From CAVUBL01 sp963837945 (GTDB taxonomy: Bacteria; Acidobacteriota; Thermoanaerobaculia; Multivoradales; DATKCC01), in the NCBI GenBank assembly GCA_963837945.1, contig CAWIQD010000001.1:62001-126000 (forward strand): a stretch of DNA of 64,000 nucleotides, given 5' to 3'. Below the pieces are notes generated by a model that searched no databases, was not told the DNA's origin, and saw only the letters and a list, made by a program, of their open reading frames with translations. The position numbers were made by a program, and so were the translations under genes. Below are positions 1 to 8,209 of the stretch, in pieces (the first letter of the stretch is position 1; each line of letters starts with the position of its first letter).

Positions 1-826
1 CCCCGTCTCCTTCGATCCGGACCACGGTCCGATCCGCCTCCGAGGTGACCTCGACGTCGCTGAGGCTCGAGGCCGTGGCGCCGGTGGGCGCCGGCCCGAC
101 GACCGGCTGGTCGGGCGTGCCGAGGGCGGGCTGCGGGGTCGCCGGGGAGGGCTCGGCGGGCTCGAGGACCGGTTCCGGCGCCGGCTCCTCCTCGGCGATC
201 GGCTCGAACGCCAGGCTGCCGGTGCCCTGGCTGGCGGGCTCCCCCGCCGGACGCAGCTCGACCAGGAGGCGGTTGCCGTCGGCGCGCAGCTTCTGCTCGA
301 CGTTCTCGCGGGTGGCGATCACCAGCCGCGACATCGGGCGGGTGCCGGCCTGCTCTTCGGAAACGGTGACGCTCGAGACCAGCCCGCTCTCGGGCGCCAG
401 GTCGCCGACGCCCGGAGCGACGGAGGAGTTCGGAAGCTCCACCACCACGTTTCCGGAAGCGTCCCGGAAGCTGGTCCAGACGAGCGGTTCGGTGGAGGAG
501 ATCTCGACCGTGGTCTCGGGGGCGCCCTCGCGGACCTGGACCCCGGTCACCTGGATCGCCTGGGGCGCGACCGCCTGGGCGGCGCTCGGCGCCTCGGCGG
601 CAGGCTCCGCAGGCGGCATGGCCGTCGGCTCGGTGGGAGCGGACGAGTGGCAGCCGGCGAGCGCCGCCAAGAGTGCCGTCACGAGCACGATCGCCGCCCA
701 TCCGGCCGGTTCCCGGAGCCACGCGGCGTAGGCCGCACCGCGTCCGCTCCGCCCTCGGCCCGAGGAGCCGGCACCGCGGTGCCGGCTTGCCTGCGCCCTT
801 CCACGAGTGTTCAAGACGTCTCCCAT
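1..826 (-). CDS. pilQ: type IV pilus secretin PilQ, N-terminal part (partial)
   Basis: PilQ forms the outer-membrane ring through which the pilus passes. Only about 275 N-terminal residues lie in the window; the gene continues past base 1. From ATG at 826, after a GAGGTGA ribosome site, the protein has an arginine-rich head, a hydrophobic stretch and a lipobox LAGC with the acylated Cys near residue 59, then an AMIN-type beta domain (about 90-180), a Pro/Glu-rich linker, and the start of what looks like a second AMIN repeat at the edge. AMIN domains tie PilQ to peptidoglycan. The secretin core is off-window. It follows pilP by 56 nt, the usual pilMNOPQ order. The long N-terminal extension ahead of the lipobox is unusual, and a start nearer the hydrophobic stretch is possible. 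Confidence 0.85.
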   Translation of the reverse strand, partial: MGDVLNTRGRAQASRHRGAGSSGRGRSGRGAAYAAWLREPAGWAAIVLVTALLAALAGCHSSAPTEPTAMPPAEPAAEAPSAAQAVAPQAIQVTGVQVREGAPETTVEISSTEPLVWTSFRDASGNVVVELPNSSVAPGVGDLAPESGLVSSVTVSEEQAGTRPMSRLVIATRENVEQKLRADGNRLLVELRPAGEPASQGTGSLAFEPIAEEEPAPEPVLEPAEPSPATPQPALGTPDQPVVGPAPTGATASSLSDVEVTSEADRTVVRIEGDG

Positions 827-882
827 GGCGCTCACCTCATGCTTGCGCGACCGCGACAGCGTCGCCGGTCTGCTCCAGCCCC

Positions 883-1528
883 TCATCCCTTCTCCGGGTT
901 CAGGGTCTTGACGACTTCGCGGAACGGTTTCAACGCCGTCGGATCCTGGACGATCTGCTTGAAGACGATCTCGTTGTCGGTGATCCGGACGATGTCGCCG
1001 TCATAGAGCTGGTCCCCTTCCTTGACGAGGTAACTCTTGTCGTTCTCGGCCGCCTGGACCTGGGCCACGAAGCCCCGGCGGGTGCGGAAGATCCCGGTCA
1101 CGATGACCTCGTCGATCAACAGCCCGGGGACGCCCTCGGGGCGCGGTCCCCGGAAGTTCGGAAGCTGCGTGGTCACGAGCAGCGACTTGAAGGGGTCGCG
1201 GCGCGAGCCCGGGTCGTAGCTGTACCCCTCCCCGGCCAGCACCTGCTCCTCGCCGGCGAGCAGCTGGTCGATGTCCTCGGGATTGGTCCCGGGCGCCGCA
1301 CCTTTTCCGCCCTCGCCCGCACCGGGCTTGTCCTGGCCGCCGCCGGCCTGCTCGCCCGCCGGCTGGCCGGAGCTGGGGGTCTGGCCCTGAGCTTGACCCT
1401 GGGCTTGACCCTGAGCTGGGCCGGCAGCCTGCGCGCCCAGCGCCGGGGCCGGAGCGGCGCCCAGGCAGGCGAGCCCCAGGAGGAGAACGAGCCCGCAGGC
1501 CGTCCAGCGATTCGGAGCTCGTGCTCAT
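883..1528 (-). CDS. pilP: type IV pilus assembly protein PilP (apparent frameshift near the start)
   Basis: PilP is the periplasmic protein linking the PilMNO inner-membrane complex to PilQ. The conserved C-terminal domain (positions 883-1242, with SRRDPFKSL and a beta-rich end) is intact. Upstream the same frame encodes a Gln/Gly/Pro-rich linker and a good signal peptide core (CGLVLLLGLACLGAAPA), but this frame runs back to the pilO stop without any ATG, GTG or TTG. The only good start, ATG at 1528 with AGGAGG six bases before it and an ATGA overlap with pilO, is one frame off. One extra base between about 1507 and 1525 would restore a protein of about 214 residues. Translation from GTG at 1242 would give only 119 residues without a signal peptide. 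Confidence 0.85.
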
Positions 1529-2154
1529 GGTGCGCCTCCTCCGCCGGCGCCCGGCGCCGCGTTCTTCGCGGGACCCGTCGTCTCCGGGGGCGCCGCCGCG
1601 TAGACGAACGTCTTGGCCACGAAGCTGGTCGTCAGGGTATGGCCCTCGGACTGGTTGGGCAGCGCTCGGATCGTGAGGTCCTCGATGTTGAAGATGCGTG
1701 GATAGCGGCGGATCTGGTCGAAGAAGATCGCCAGGTTGTGGTAACGCCCGGCGAGGGTGATCGAGATGGGCCATTCCCTGTAGAAGTCCTTGTCGGTCAG
1801 TCTGCCGGGCTGGAAGACCTTGAGGTCGAAGTCTCCGCGCTCGGCCAGGTTCCTCACGTTGCGCAGGATCTCCTGGGTGTTGAGGCGCGCGGGGAGGATC
1901 CGGAGCAGCTTGTCGAGCTCGAGCTCCAGGCGCCGCACCTGCTCGCGGAACTGCGGCAGCCGGGCGCGGGCGGAGCGGCCCTCCTGGATCTTGGTCTGGA
2001 GGTCTTCGAGCTGGGCCTGGAGCGAGGCGATGTCTTTCTTGATCGGCGCCAGCCAGAGGTAATGGACGAACCAGAACAGGAGCCCACCGATCACCAACCC
2101 GATGATCAGGCCGTAGTACCAGGGCTTTCCTTCCAGACCGGTCTCGATGGCCAC
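1525..2154 (-). CDS. pilO: type IV pilus assembly protein PilO
   Basis: PilO is a bitopic inner-membrane protein that pairs with PilN through coiled coils and a ferredoxin-like periplasmic domain. The 209-residue product has a short cytoplasmic start, one membrane helix at about 13-35, a charged coiled coil at about 36-85, and then the globular domain ending in a Gly-rich tail. Length and layout match the family. It starts 27 nt after pilN and its TGA overlaps the pilP ATG (ATGA), so the genes are translationally coupled. Confidence 0.92.
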   Translation of the reverse strand: MAIETGLEGKPWYYGLIIGLVIGGLLFWFVHYLWLAPIKKDIASLQAQLEDLQTKIQEGRSARARLPQFREQVRRLELELDKLLRILPARLNTQEILRNVRNLAERGDFDLKVFQPGRLTDKDFYREWPISITLAGRYHNLAIFFDQIRRYPRIFNIEDLTIRALPNQSEGHTLTTSFVAKTFVYAAAPPETTGPAKNAAPGAGGGGAP

Positions 2155-2181
2155 GTGCCTCTCTCCCCTTCCCGGTCCCGG

Positions 2182-2835
2182 TTACCCGTCGATCCCCGAG
2201 TCGGTGTCCGGGCCCTCGCCGGTGTCGTCCGGCGAAGCGGTGCCCGTCTCTCCGGCCTCGCCCTGGTCCGTCTTGGGCGGGGTCAGGGAGTACTCCACGT
2301 CGATGGTGAACCTGTACACGGCGCCGGCCTCGGTGACCTTCCCGAGATGCGGCTCCCTGAACTCCGGGACCTTGTCCAGGTTCTCGATGAAGTTGGAGAT
2401 GGCGTTGACGTTGAAGGCCCGGCCGCTGACGCGGATCGAGCTCGCCTTCACCTGCATCTCGTCGAGCCAGAGCAGCTCCGGCAGGGCGCGCGAGATGGCG
2501 TCCATCACCCGCACCGGCCCGGTCTGCGCGTTCTTCAGGTTGGTGATGACCTCGATCTTGCGCTCGAGGTCGGCCTGCTTCTTCTTGAACTCCTCGACCT
2601 CCTCGAGGATCGGCTTGAGCCGATCGACCTCCGCCTGGGCCTCCGCGACCTCCTGGCGCACGCCGTCGCGCCGGTGATCGAGCTGGACCCAGTAGCCGAC
2701 GGCCAGGAGCGCGCCGAGGAGGATGCCCGCGACCAGCGTGATGTTGGTCCAGTTGCGCTCGGCGAGCGCCACGCTCCGGGTCTTGCGGACCGCGGTCGGG
2801 CGCCGGCCTTCGGCGAGCAGGTTGATTCGGATCAC
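2182..2835 (-). CDS. pilN: type IV pilus assembly protein PilN
   Basis: PilN is the inner-membrane partner of PilO; its cytoplasmic N-terminus docks in PilM. The product (217 residues) begins MIRINLLAEGR, very close to the conserved INLLP-type PilM-binding peptide of this family, followed by a membrane helix at about 33-53, a coiled coil at about 58-95 and a periplasmic domain. A Thr/Glu/Asp-rich tail (about 190-217) is extra. It lies 3 nt after pilM, consistent with an operon. Confidence 0.93.
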   Translation of the reverse strand: MIRINLLAEGRRPTAVRKTRSVALAERNWTNITLVAGILLGALLAVGYWVQLDHRRDGVRQEVAEAQAEVDRLKPILEEVEEFKKKQADLERKIEVITNLKNAQTGPVRVMDAISRALPELLWLDEMQVKASSIRVSGRAFNVNAISNFIENLDKVPEFREPHLGKVTEAGAVYRFTIDVEYSLTPPKTDQGEAGETGTASPDDTGEGPDTDSGIDG

Positions 2836-2838
2836 GCC

Positions 2839-3897
2839 TCAGTCCCCCACCTGACGGATCGCCAGCCCGACCGACACCGCGAGCATGGGAGCGATCGACG
2901 CCAGCCACGCGGCATCGAAATCGCTCTCCTTGTAATGGATCCGGCGCAGCGGGTCCATCACCGCGGCGGAGACCCCGAAGCGCTCGCGCAGCACCTCGAG
3001 CAGGTTCGGCGTGAGCGCGCAGCCCCCCGAGAGGACGAGCTCGTCGACCGAGCCCTCCGAGGCCGTCGCCGAGAAGAAGTCGAAGGTCTTGTAGAGCTCC
3101 TCGGACATCTCCTCGGAGACCGAGTCGAGGATCGGCCGCGCGTCGCCGGACGACGCGCCGTCGACCGACTCGCCCCGCTTGAGCGCCTCGGCCGCCTCGA
3201 ACGAGAGGTTGAACTCGCGCTGGAGCGACTCGGTGAACTGGTTGCCGCCGAAGGAGATGTCGCGCCAGAAGACCGACTGCCCGCGGGCGAGGACGTTGAT
3301 GTTGGTGACCGCGGCGCCCATGTTGACCAGGGCCACGACCTTCCCGGGGTCGAGGTCGTAGTTGACCTCGTAGGCGTTTTGCACCGCGAAGGCGTCGACG
3401 TCCACCAGGCTCGGGGTCTTGCCGGCCTGGCTGATCACCGAGACGTAGTCGTTGACCTTGTCCCGCTTGACCGCGACCAGCAGGACCTCCATCGTGTCGC
3501 GCCCCATCTCGCCCTCGGAGAGCACGACGTAGTCGAGCCGGACGTCGTTGATGTCGAAGGGGATGTACTGCTCGGCCTCCCACTGGATCGACTCGGCCAG
3601 CTCGTCGGCCGGCGTCGCCGGCAGCTGGATCTTCTTGATGATGACCGAGTGGCCCGAGAGCGAGGTGGCGAAGGTGGTGTTCTTCACCCGCGTCTCCTGG
3701 CCGAGCTTGTGGATCGCGTCGACCACCAGGGAGGAGTCCATGATGGTGCCGTCGACGATCGCCTCGGGAGACAGCGGCTCGACTCCCAGGCGAACGAGCG
3801 AGAACTCACCGCCCTTGCGAGCCTTGAGCTCGACGAGCTTGAGCGCGGAGCTTCCGATGTCGAGGCCGACGAGGCCCTTTGCACGCGAAAATAGCAA
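2839..3897 (-). CDS. pilM: type IV pilus assembly protein PilM (actin-like ATPase)
   Basis: PilM is the cytoplasmic FtsA/actin-fold protein that binds the PilN N-terminus and couples the motor ring to the envelope complex. The 352-residue product shows phosphate-1 GLDIGSSALKLVEL near residue 11, the central VNMGAAVTNINV strand, and an adenosine-type motif LVLSGGCALTPNL near 290. The start is TTG at 3897; no ATG is available nearby and the N-terminus aligns with the family from here. It is the first gene of the minus-strand pilMNOPQ unit and sits behind a clear promoter (3967-3995). Confidence 0.93.
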   Translation of the reverse strand: MLFSRAKGLVGLDIGSSALKLVELKARKGGEFSLVRLGVEPLSPEAIVDGTIMDSSLVVDAIHKLGQETRVKNTTFATSLSGHSVIIKKIQLPATPADELAESIQWEAEQYIPFDINDVRLDYVVLSEGEMGRDTMEVLLVAVKRDKVNDYVSVISQAGKTPSLVDVDAFAVQNAYEVNYDLDPGKVVALVNMGAAVTNINVLARGQSVFWRDISFGGNQFTESLQREFNLSFEAAEALKRGESVDGASSGDARPILDSVSEEMSEELYKTFDFFSATASEGSVDELVLSGGCALTPNLLEVLRERFGVSAAVMDPLRRIHYKESDFDAAWLASIAPMLAVSVGLAIRQVGD

Positions 3898-3966
3898 GAC
3901 CCTTGAACTCCCCCCGAAGCCTAGGTTTCACGCAGACTTAGGTCTTTTTCCTTAAAGCTTCGCTGG

Positions 3967-3995
3967 AGGCTAGCACCAAAAAATAGGGGTGTCAA
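3967..3995 (-). promoter_or_regulatory. sigma70-type promoter of pilM
   Basis: On the minus strand TTGACA (3995-3990), a 17-nt spacer and TAGCCT (3972-3967), with an extended -10 TGC directly before it. Predicted start of transcription is about 3960, giving a leader of some 60 nt to the pilM TTG. The same GGTGCTA context occurs in the promoter at 14514-14542. Confidence 0.7.
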
Positions 3996-4116
3996 GTCGC
4001 AAATACAGCTATAGCAATACCCGCCGATTTCGTTCGCGCAGAGCCCTCCCGGACCCCCACCGGGCCGCACCGAACGGGGCTCGGCGGGGCGCTTCGAAGT
4101 GAATTGGGGCGCGGCC

Positions 4117-4145
4117 TTGCGCCACCGGTCCGGGTCTGTTACCCT
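4117..4145 (+). promoter_or_regulatory. probable promoter of rpmB
   Basis: TTGCGC (4117-4122), a 17-nt spacer and TACCCT (4140-4145) precede rpmB by 37 nt. The spacing is ideal; both hexamers deviate from consensus. The intergenic region 3898-4181 otherwise holds only the divergent pilM promoter and GC-rich sequence with no gene. Confidence 0.45.
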
Positions 4146-4181
4146 CCACGATTCGGACTGACGCGAAGGAGCGGAAACCCC

Positions 4182-4400
4182 ATGGCAAGGCAATGTCACT
4201 ACTGCGGAAAGACGACCACCTTCGGCTCGAGCATCAGCCACGCCCATAACGTCACGAAGCGCGAGTTCAAGCCCAACCTGCAACGCGTGCGGGCGCTGGT
4301 GGACGGTTCCGTCCAGCGGGTGCTGGTGTGTACGCGCTGCCTGCGCAGCGGCAAGGTCACCAAGGCCCCCGCCCGCAAGTGGTCCCCGGGGCAGGCGTAG
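4182..4400 (+). CDS. rpmB: 50S ribosomal protein bL28
   Basis: Large-subunit ribosomal protein of 72 residues. It starts at ATG 4182 behind AAGGAG (4166-4171); an upstream in-frame ATG at 4104 would add residues not found in L28. The product begins MARQCHYCGKTT and carries CHYC near the start and CTRC near residue 50, the paired CxxC knuckles of the zinc-binding (C+) form. The conserved core SHAHNVTKR is present. It stands alone between two minus-strand operons. Confidence 0.97.
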   Translation: MARQCHYCGKTTTFGSSISHAHNVTKREFKPNLQRVRALVDGSVQRVLVCTRCLRSGKVTKAPARKWSPGQA

Positions 4401-4407
4401 CCCCCGT

Positions 4408-4548
4408 CCGGAAATCCAGCTGCATTCGGCCGCCGAGGCATCCGCCACGGCGGCGTTGCGCTCCCTGCGGCATACCTCGGGTATGCCTCGGTCGCGCGCC
4501 TGGCCGTGACGGCGCCTCGGCGCCCTCGGTGCGACGCTGGATTTCCGG
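4408..4548. repeat. 141-bp imperfect palindrome (REP/BIME-like)
   Basis: Eight bases after rpmB. The outer arms 4408-4420 and 4536-4548 are perfect 13-bp complements (CCGGAAATCCAGC and its inverse). The apex is a perfect 8-bp stem GGCATACC (4469-4476) with loop TCG and GGTATGCC (4480-4487). Both pairings share one centre at 4478. The intermediate arms pair imperfectly. It could end rpmB transcription, but it has no T-run and is far larger than a normal terminator, so a mobile palindromic element is more likely. Confidence 0.75.
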
Positions 4549-4596
4549 CCCGGGGCACTCCGCCTGCGGCGATGAGGTCTCCGGGCGGCGGCGGCG

Positions 4597-4633
4597 CCCT
4601 TCTCCCCCTGGGGGTGAGTGTAGGGGGGATCCG
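4597..4633 (-). repeat. GC-rich hairpin repeat, diverged copy
   Basis: Read on the minus strand: GGATCCCCCC, a short spacer, then CACCCCCAGGGGGAGAAGGG. This resembles the tandem units at 11394-11563 and the copy at 22588-22640. It lies between the rpmB palindrome and the stop codon of rel. Confidence 0.5.
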
Positions 4634-4639
4634 ACCGAT

Positions 4640-6889
4640 CTACCGGGCTTCGCGGGCTTGGTCGCGCTCGGACGTCGAAGCCGCCATCTGGCGGGTCACC
4701 CGCAGCACCCCGGTCGTCTTGCGCAGCCCCTCGAGGATCTTGACCAGGTGCTTGCGGTCCCGGACCTCGAGCTTCATCTCGATCAGGCCCTGGCCGCTGT
4801 CGGTGGTGCGGGCGCCGATCGAGGTGATGTTCGACTTGTACTCGGCCACCACCTGGGTGAGCCGGGCGAGCATCCCCTGGTGATCCTCGGTCTCGATGAA
4901 GATGGTGGCGGCGAAGACGTCGTCGACCTCTTTGGCCCAGCGCACCTCGATCTCGCGCTCCGGGTTGTACATCAGGTTCTTGACGTTCGGGCAGTCGACC
5001 GAATGGACCGAGACCCCGCGCCCGCGGGTGATGTACCCGATGATGCGCTCGCCCGGCAACGGGCTGCAGCACTTGGCCATGTAGGCGAGCAGGTCGCCAT
5101 GGCCCTTGACCAGGATCGGACCGTCCCCCCGGCCCGGTAGCAAGCGGGTCACCGCCTGGCGCAGGCGCCCCGGCTGCTCGGCCGGCTCCTCGAGGTTCTC
5201 GCTCGCGGCCAGCCGCTGGATCACCTGCCGGGGCTGGAGCTTGCCGAACCCGATGCGCGACAGCATCTCGTCGGGGTTGGCGAGGCCTTCGTCCCTCAGG
5301 TACGGGGAGAGCTCCGGGCTTTCGAAGACCTTCTTCTGGCTGATCCGGTACTTCTTGAGCTCCTTGTCGAGGAGCCGACGCCCGATCTCCACGGCCCGCC
5401 GCTTCTGCTGCGTGTTGAGCCAGTGACGGACCTTGCTCTTGGCCCGCGTGGTGACCACGAAGTTCAGCCAGTCGCGGCTCGGGTGACGGTTCGGGTTGGT
5501 CAGCACCTCGACGATGTCGCCGTTGTGCAGCCGGGTGCGCAGCGGCACGAGCCGGCCGTTGACCCGCGCTCCCGAGCAGTGGTGCCCGAGCTCGGTGTGG
5601 ATCTTGTAGGCGAAGTCGATCGGCGTGACCCCGCGGGGGAAGGAGAGGACCTCGCCCTTGGGCGTGAAGACGTAGACCTCCTCCGGATAGAGGTCGATCT
5701 TCAGGCTGGTCAGGAAGGTGCGCGGATCCTGGACCTCCTTCTGCCACTCGAGGAGCTGGCGCAGCCACAGGATGTTGGGATCGCTCTCCTTCGGGTTCTC
5801 CGAGCCCTCCTTGTAGTGCCAGTGGGCGGCGATCCCCTCTTCGGCCACCAGGTCCATCTCGCGGGTGCGGATCTGGACCTCGAATGGCTGTCCGCGCTCG
5901 CCGACCACCGTCGTGTGGAGCGACTGGTAGAGGTTGGGCTTGGGCATGGCGATGTAGTCCTTGAACCGGCCCGGAATCGGGCGCCAGCTCTGGTGGACCA
6001 CACCGAGGGCGGCGTAGGTGTCCTTGAGGTCGCGGGTGACGATGCGGAACGCCAGGTAGTCGTAGAGCTGCGAGATGTCGATGCCCTGCCGGCGCAGCTT
6101 CTGGTAGATCGAGTAGTAGCGCTTGACCCGGTAGCTGATCTCGGCCTCGACGGAGGCCTCCCCGAGGGCGTCGACCAGCCGGCCGCGGATCCTCTCGACG
6201 GCGTCCTTGCCCACCTTCATCTTCTCCGCGATCTTCGAGTTCAGCTCGGCATACTGGTGCGGATAGAGGTAGTAGAGGGCCAGGTCCTCGAGGTCGCCCT
6301 TGACCCGCGCCATCCCGAGGCGGTGGGCGATCGGAGCGTAGATCTCCAGGGTCTCGCGCGAGATCCGGCGCCGCGCCTCCGGCGAGAGGTGCTCCAGGGT
6401 CTGCATGTTGTGCAGGCGGTCGGCGAGCTTGACCAGGATCACTCGGATGTCCTTCGCCGAGGCGAGGATCATCTTGCGGAAGGTCTCCGCCTGGGCGTCG
6501 TCCCGGCGCACGTACTCGTGGCGGGCCAGCTTGGTGACCCCGTCGACCAGCTCGGCGATCTCGGAGCCGAACCGCTCCTCGAGGGCGCCGCGCGTGGTGA
6601 GGGTGTCCTCGAGGACGTCGTGGAGCAGGCCGACGGCGACGCAGACCTGGTCGAACTTGAGGTCGGCCAGCAGGTAGGCGACCGACAGCGGATGGGTCAG
6701 GTACGGCTCGCCCGAGCGCCGCGTCTGGTCCTTGTGCATCTGGGCGGAGAAGACGTAGACCTCGCGCAGGAAGTCCTCGTCGTAGCTCCGCCCGCGGGCG
6801 TCGAGGCGCTGCAGGATGTCGTCGAAACGTACGACCCCGGGAGAGGGGACGGGCGGGGTCGGGGACTTCTCTCGCGCGAGGGCCATCAT
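4640..6889 (-). CDS. rel: bifunctional (p)ppGpp synthetase/hydrolase, Rel/SpoT family
   Basis: Makes and degrades the stringent-response alarmone in the cytoplasm. The 749-residue protein has the full domain set: HD hydrolase domain with LLHDVLEDT near residue 73 (HDxxED intact), RelA/SpoT synthetase domain with YQSLHTTVVG near 320, TGS domain (about 405-470), a linker, and a C-terminal ACT domain (about 665-740). Both catalytic halves look intact, so a bifunctional enzyme is expected. It lies 86 nt after secF on the same strand; a TATAAT in that gap suggests its own promoter. Confidence 0.96.
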   Translation of the reverse strand: MMALAREKSPTPPVPSPGVVRFDDILQRLDARGRSYDEDFLREVYVFSAQMHKDQTRRSGEPYLTHPLSVAYLLADLKFDQVCVAVGLLHDVLEDTLTTRGALEERFGSEIAELVDGVTKLARHEYVRRDDAQAETFRKMILASAKDIRVILVKLADRLHNMQTLEHLSPEARRRISRETLEIYAPIAHRLGMARVKGDLEDLALYYLYPHQYAELNSKIAEKMKVGKDAVERIRGRLVDALGEASVEAEISYRVKRYYSIYQKLRRQGIDISQLYDYLAFRIVTRDLKDTYAALGVVHQSWRPIPGRFKDYIAMPKPNLYQSLHTTVVGERGQPFEVQIRTREMDLVAEEGIAAHWHYKEGSENPKESDPNILWLRQLLEWQKEVQDPRTFLTSLKIDLYPEEVYVFTPKGEVLSFPRGVTPIDFAYKIHTELGHHCSGARVNGRLVPLRTRLHNGDIVEVLTNPNRHPSRDWLNFVVTTRAKSKVRHWLNTQQKRRAVEIGRRLLDKELKKYRISQKKVFESPELSPYLRDEGLANPDEMLSRIGFGKLQPRQVIQRLAASENLEEPAEQPGRLRQAVTRLLPGRGDGPILVKGHGDLLAYMAKCCSPLPGERIIGYITRGRGVSVHSVDCPNVKNLMYNPEREIEVRWAKEVDDVFAATIFIETEDHQGMLARLTQVVAEYKSNITSIGARTTDSGQGLIEMKLEVRDRKHLVKILEGLRKTTGVLRVTRQMAASTSERDQAREAR

Positions 6890-6930
6890 CCGACGGGCAG
6901 GAGCGCACGAGCGGACGAGCCCGTTGACGG

Positions 6931-6936
6931 ATTATA
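6931..6936 (-). promoter_or_regulatory. -10 element upstream of rel
   Basis: A perfect TATAAT on the minus strand in the 86-nt secF-rel gap, about 42 nt before the rel start. No good -35 is visible at 16-18 nt, so activity may depend on an activator or on read-through from secDF. Confidence 0.4.
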
Positions 6937-6975
6937 GGACAGGAACCGTTCGCGAGGGCGAGAGCCCCGGCCCGC

Positions 6976-8160
6976 CTACGCGGCCTTCGACTTCCTCTCG
7001 CGCCGCGCCTTCGCCTGGCTGCCGAACAGCTCTTCCCAGAGCAACGCGAACGGGCTCGCCACGTAGACCGACGAGTAGGTGCCGACGACGATCCCGATGG
7101 TCAACACGAACGCGAAGCCGCGCAGCACGTCGCCGCCCAGGAACAGGATGGCCCCCACCGCCACGAGCGTCGTGCCCGAGGTGAGGATCGTTCGCGACAG
7201 CGTCTGGTTGATGCTGTCGTTGAGGATCTCGATCAGCGGCTGGCGGCGCGACTTGCGCATGTTCTCGCGCACCCGGTCGAAGATGACCACGGTGTCGTTG
7301 ACCGAGTAGCCGACCAGGGTGAGGAAGGCCGCGACCGTCGTCAGGTTGAACTCGAAGTTGAAGATGGCGTAGAGGCCGAGCACCACCATCACGTCGTGGA
7401 ACACGGCGATCAGGGCGCCCATGCCGAAGCGCAGCTCGAAGCGGAACCAGATGTAGAGGAGCATGCCGAACAGCGACAGCACCACCGCCCAGATGCCCTT
7501 CCTGCGCAGCTCGGAGCCGATCTGGGGGCCGACGTTCTCGGCGCCCACCAGGGAGTACTTGCCGAGCGTGGCGTTCTTCTTCAGGACGTCGACGATCGCC
7601 GGGCTCGCTCCGTCGGCCTGGGCCACCTGGTCCCAGGAGGAGAAGATCCCCACCTTCTGGCGCTGGTCGAGGACCTTCTCCGCCACGCCCTCGTAGTAGC
7701 TCTTCGCGGTCGCGGCGCCCTGGCTGGCGACGCCCGCCGGGTCGGCGGCCGTGAGGACCTCGGCGAGCGCGGCGCTGCCCGCGCGGTTCATGTCCATCGT
7801 GCCGCCCGCCGGGTTGAGCTTCCGGTCGAGCGCCGACATCACCTGGGCCTGCCGCCCCTCCTCGTTCTCCTTGGCCAGCGGGGTCTTGACGATCACCTCG
7901 TTGGCCTCCCGCTCGCCGAAGCGCTGGATCTGGACGTCGCTCAGCCCCGCGGCCTCGAGGATGCGGCGGATGTCGTTGACCTCCGGGGGCTCCTGGAACC
8001 TCAGGGTGAGCTGGGTGCCGCCGACGAAGTCGATGCCCATGTTGAGCCGGCCGTGGACGAACACGGCGAGGGCGCCGACCAGGACGAGGACCGCCGAGAT
8101 CACGATGAAGAACATCCGGTACTTCATGAAGTCGATCTTGGTGTCGCGTAGAAACTCCAT
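6976..8160 (-). CDS. secF: protein translocase subunit SecF, with an internal extension
   Basis: SecF with SecD uses the proton gradient to pull exported proteins across the inner membrane. The 394-residue product has the first membrane helix at about 15-33, the MGIDFVGGTQL motif near residue 42, and a C-terminal bundle of five helices with YSVNDTVVIFDR. It is longer than typical SecF (about 300-320) because of an extra periplasmic stretch at roughly 115-200, containing DMNRAGSAALAEVL and RQKVGIFSSWDQV, which resembles helix-hairpin-helix modules of the ComEA/GspK kind. It follows secD by 49 nt. Confidence 0.94.
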   Translation of the reverse strand: MEFLRDTKIDFMKYRMFFIVISAVLVLVGALAVFVHGRLNMGIDFVGGTQLTLRFQEPPEVNDIRRILEAAGLSDVQIQRFGEREANEVIVKTPLAKENEEGRQAQVMSALDRKLNPAGGTMDMNRAGSAALAEVLTAADPAGVASQGAATAKSYYEGVAEKVLDQRQKVGIFSSWDQVAQADGASPAIVDVLKKNATLGKYSLVGAENVGPQIGSELRRKGIWAVVLSLFGMLLYIWFRFELRFGMGALIAVFHDVMVVLGLYAIFNFEFNLTTVAAFLTLVGYSVNDTVVIFDRVRENMRKSRRQPLIEILNDSINQTLSRTILTSGTTLVAVGAILFLGGDVLRGFAFVLTIGIVVGTYSSVYVASPFALLWEELFGSQAKARRERKSKAA

Positions 8161-8209
8161 CGCCTGCTCCTTGACTTGCGGATCCCGCTGACGTGCTCAG
8201 CCGGCGTAC

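Noticed and set aside
673..3894. 1073-codon open frame on the plus strand opposite pilMNOP
   Set aside because: Composition is Arg/Asp/Leu/Val-rich with no domain, and it runs antisense to five recognisable pil genes; a GC-driven shadow.
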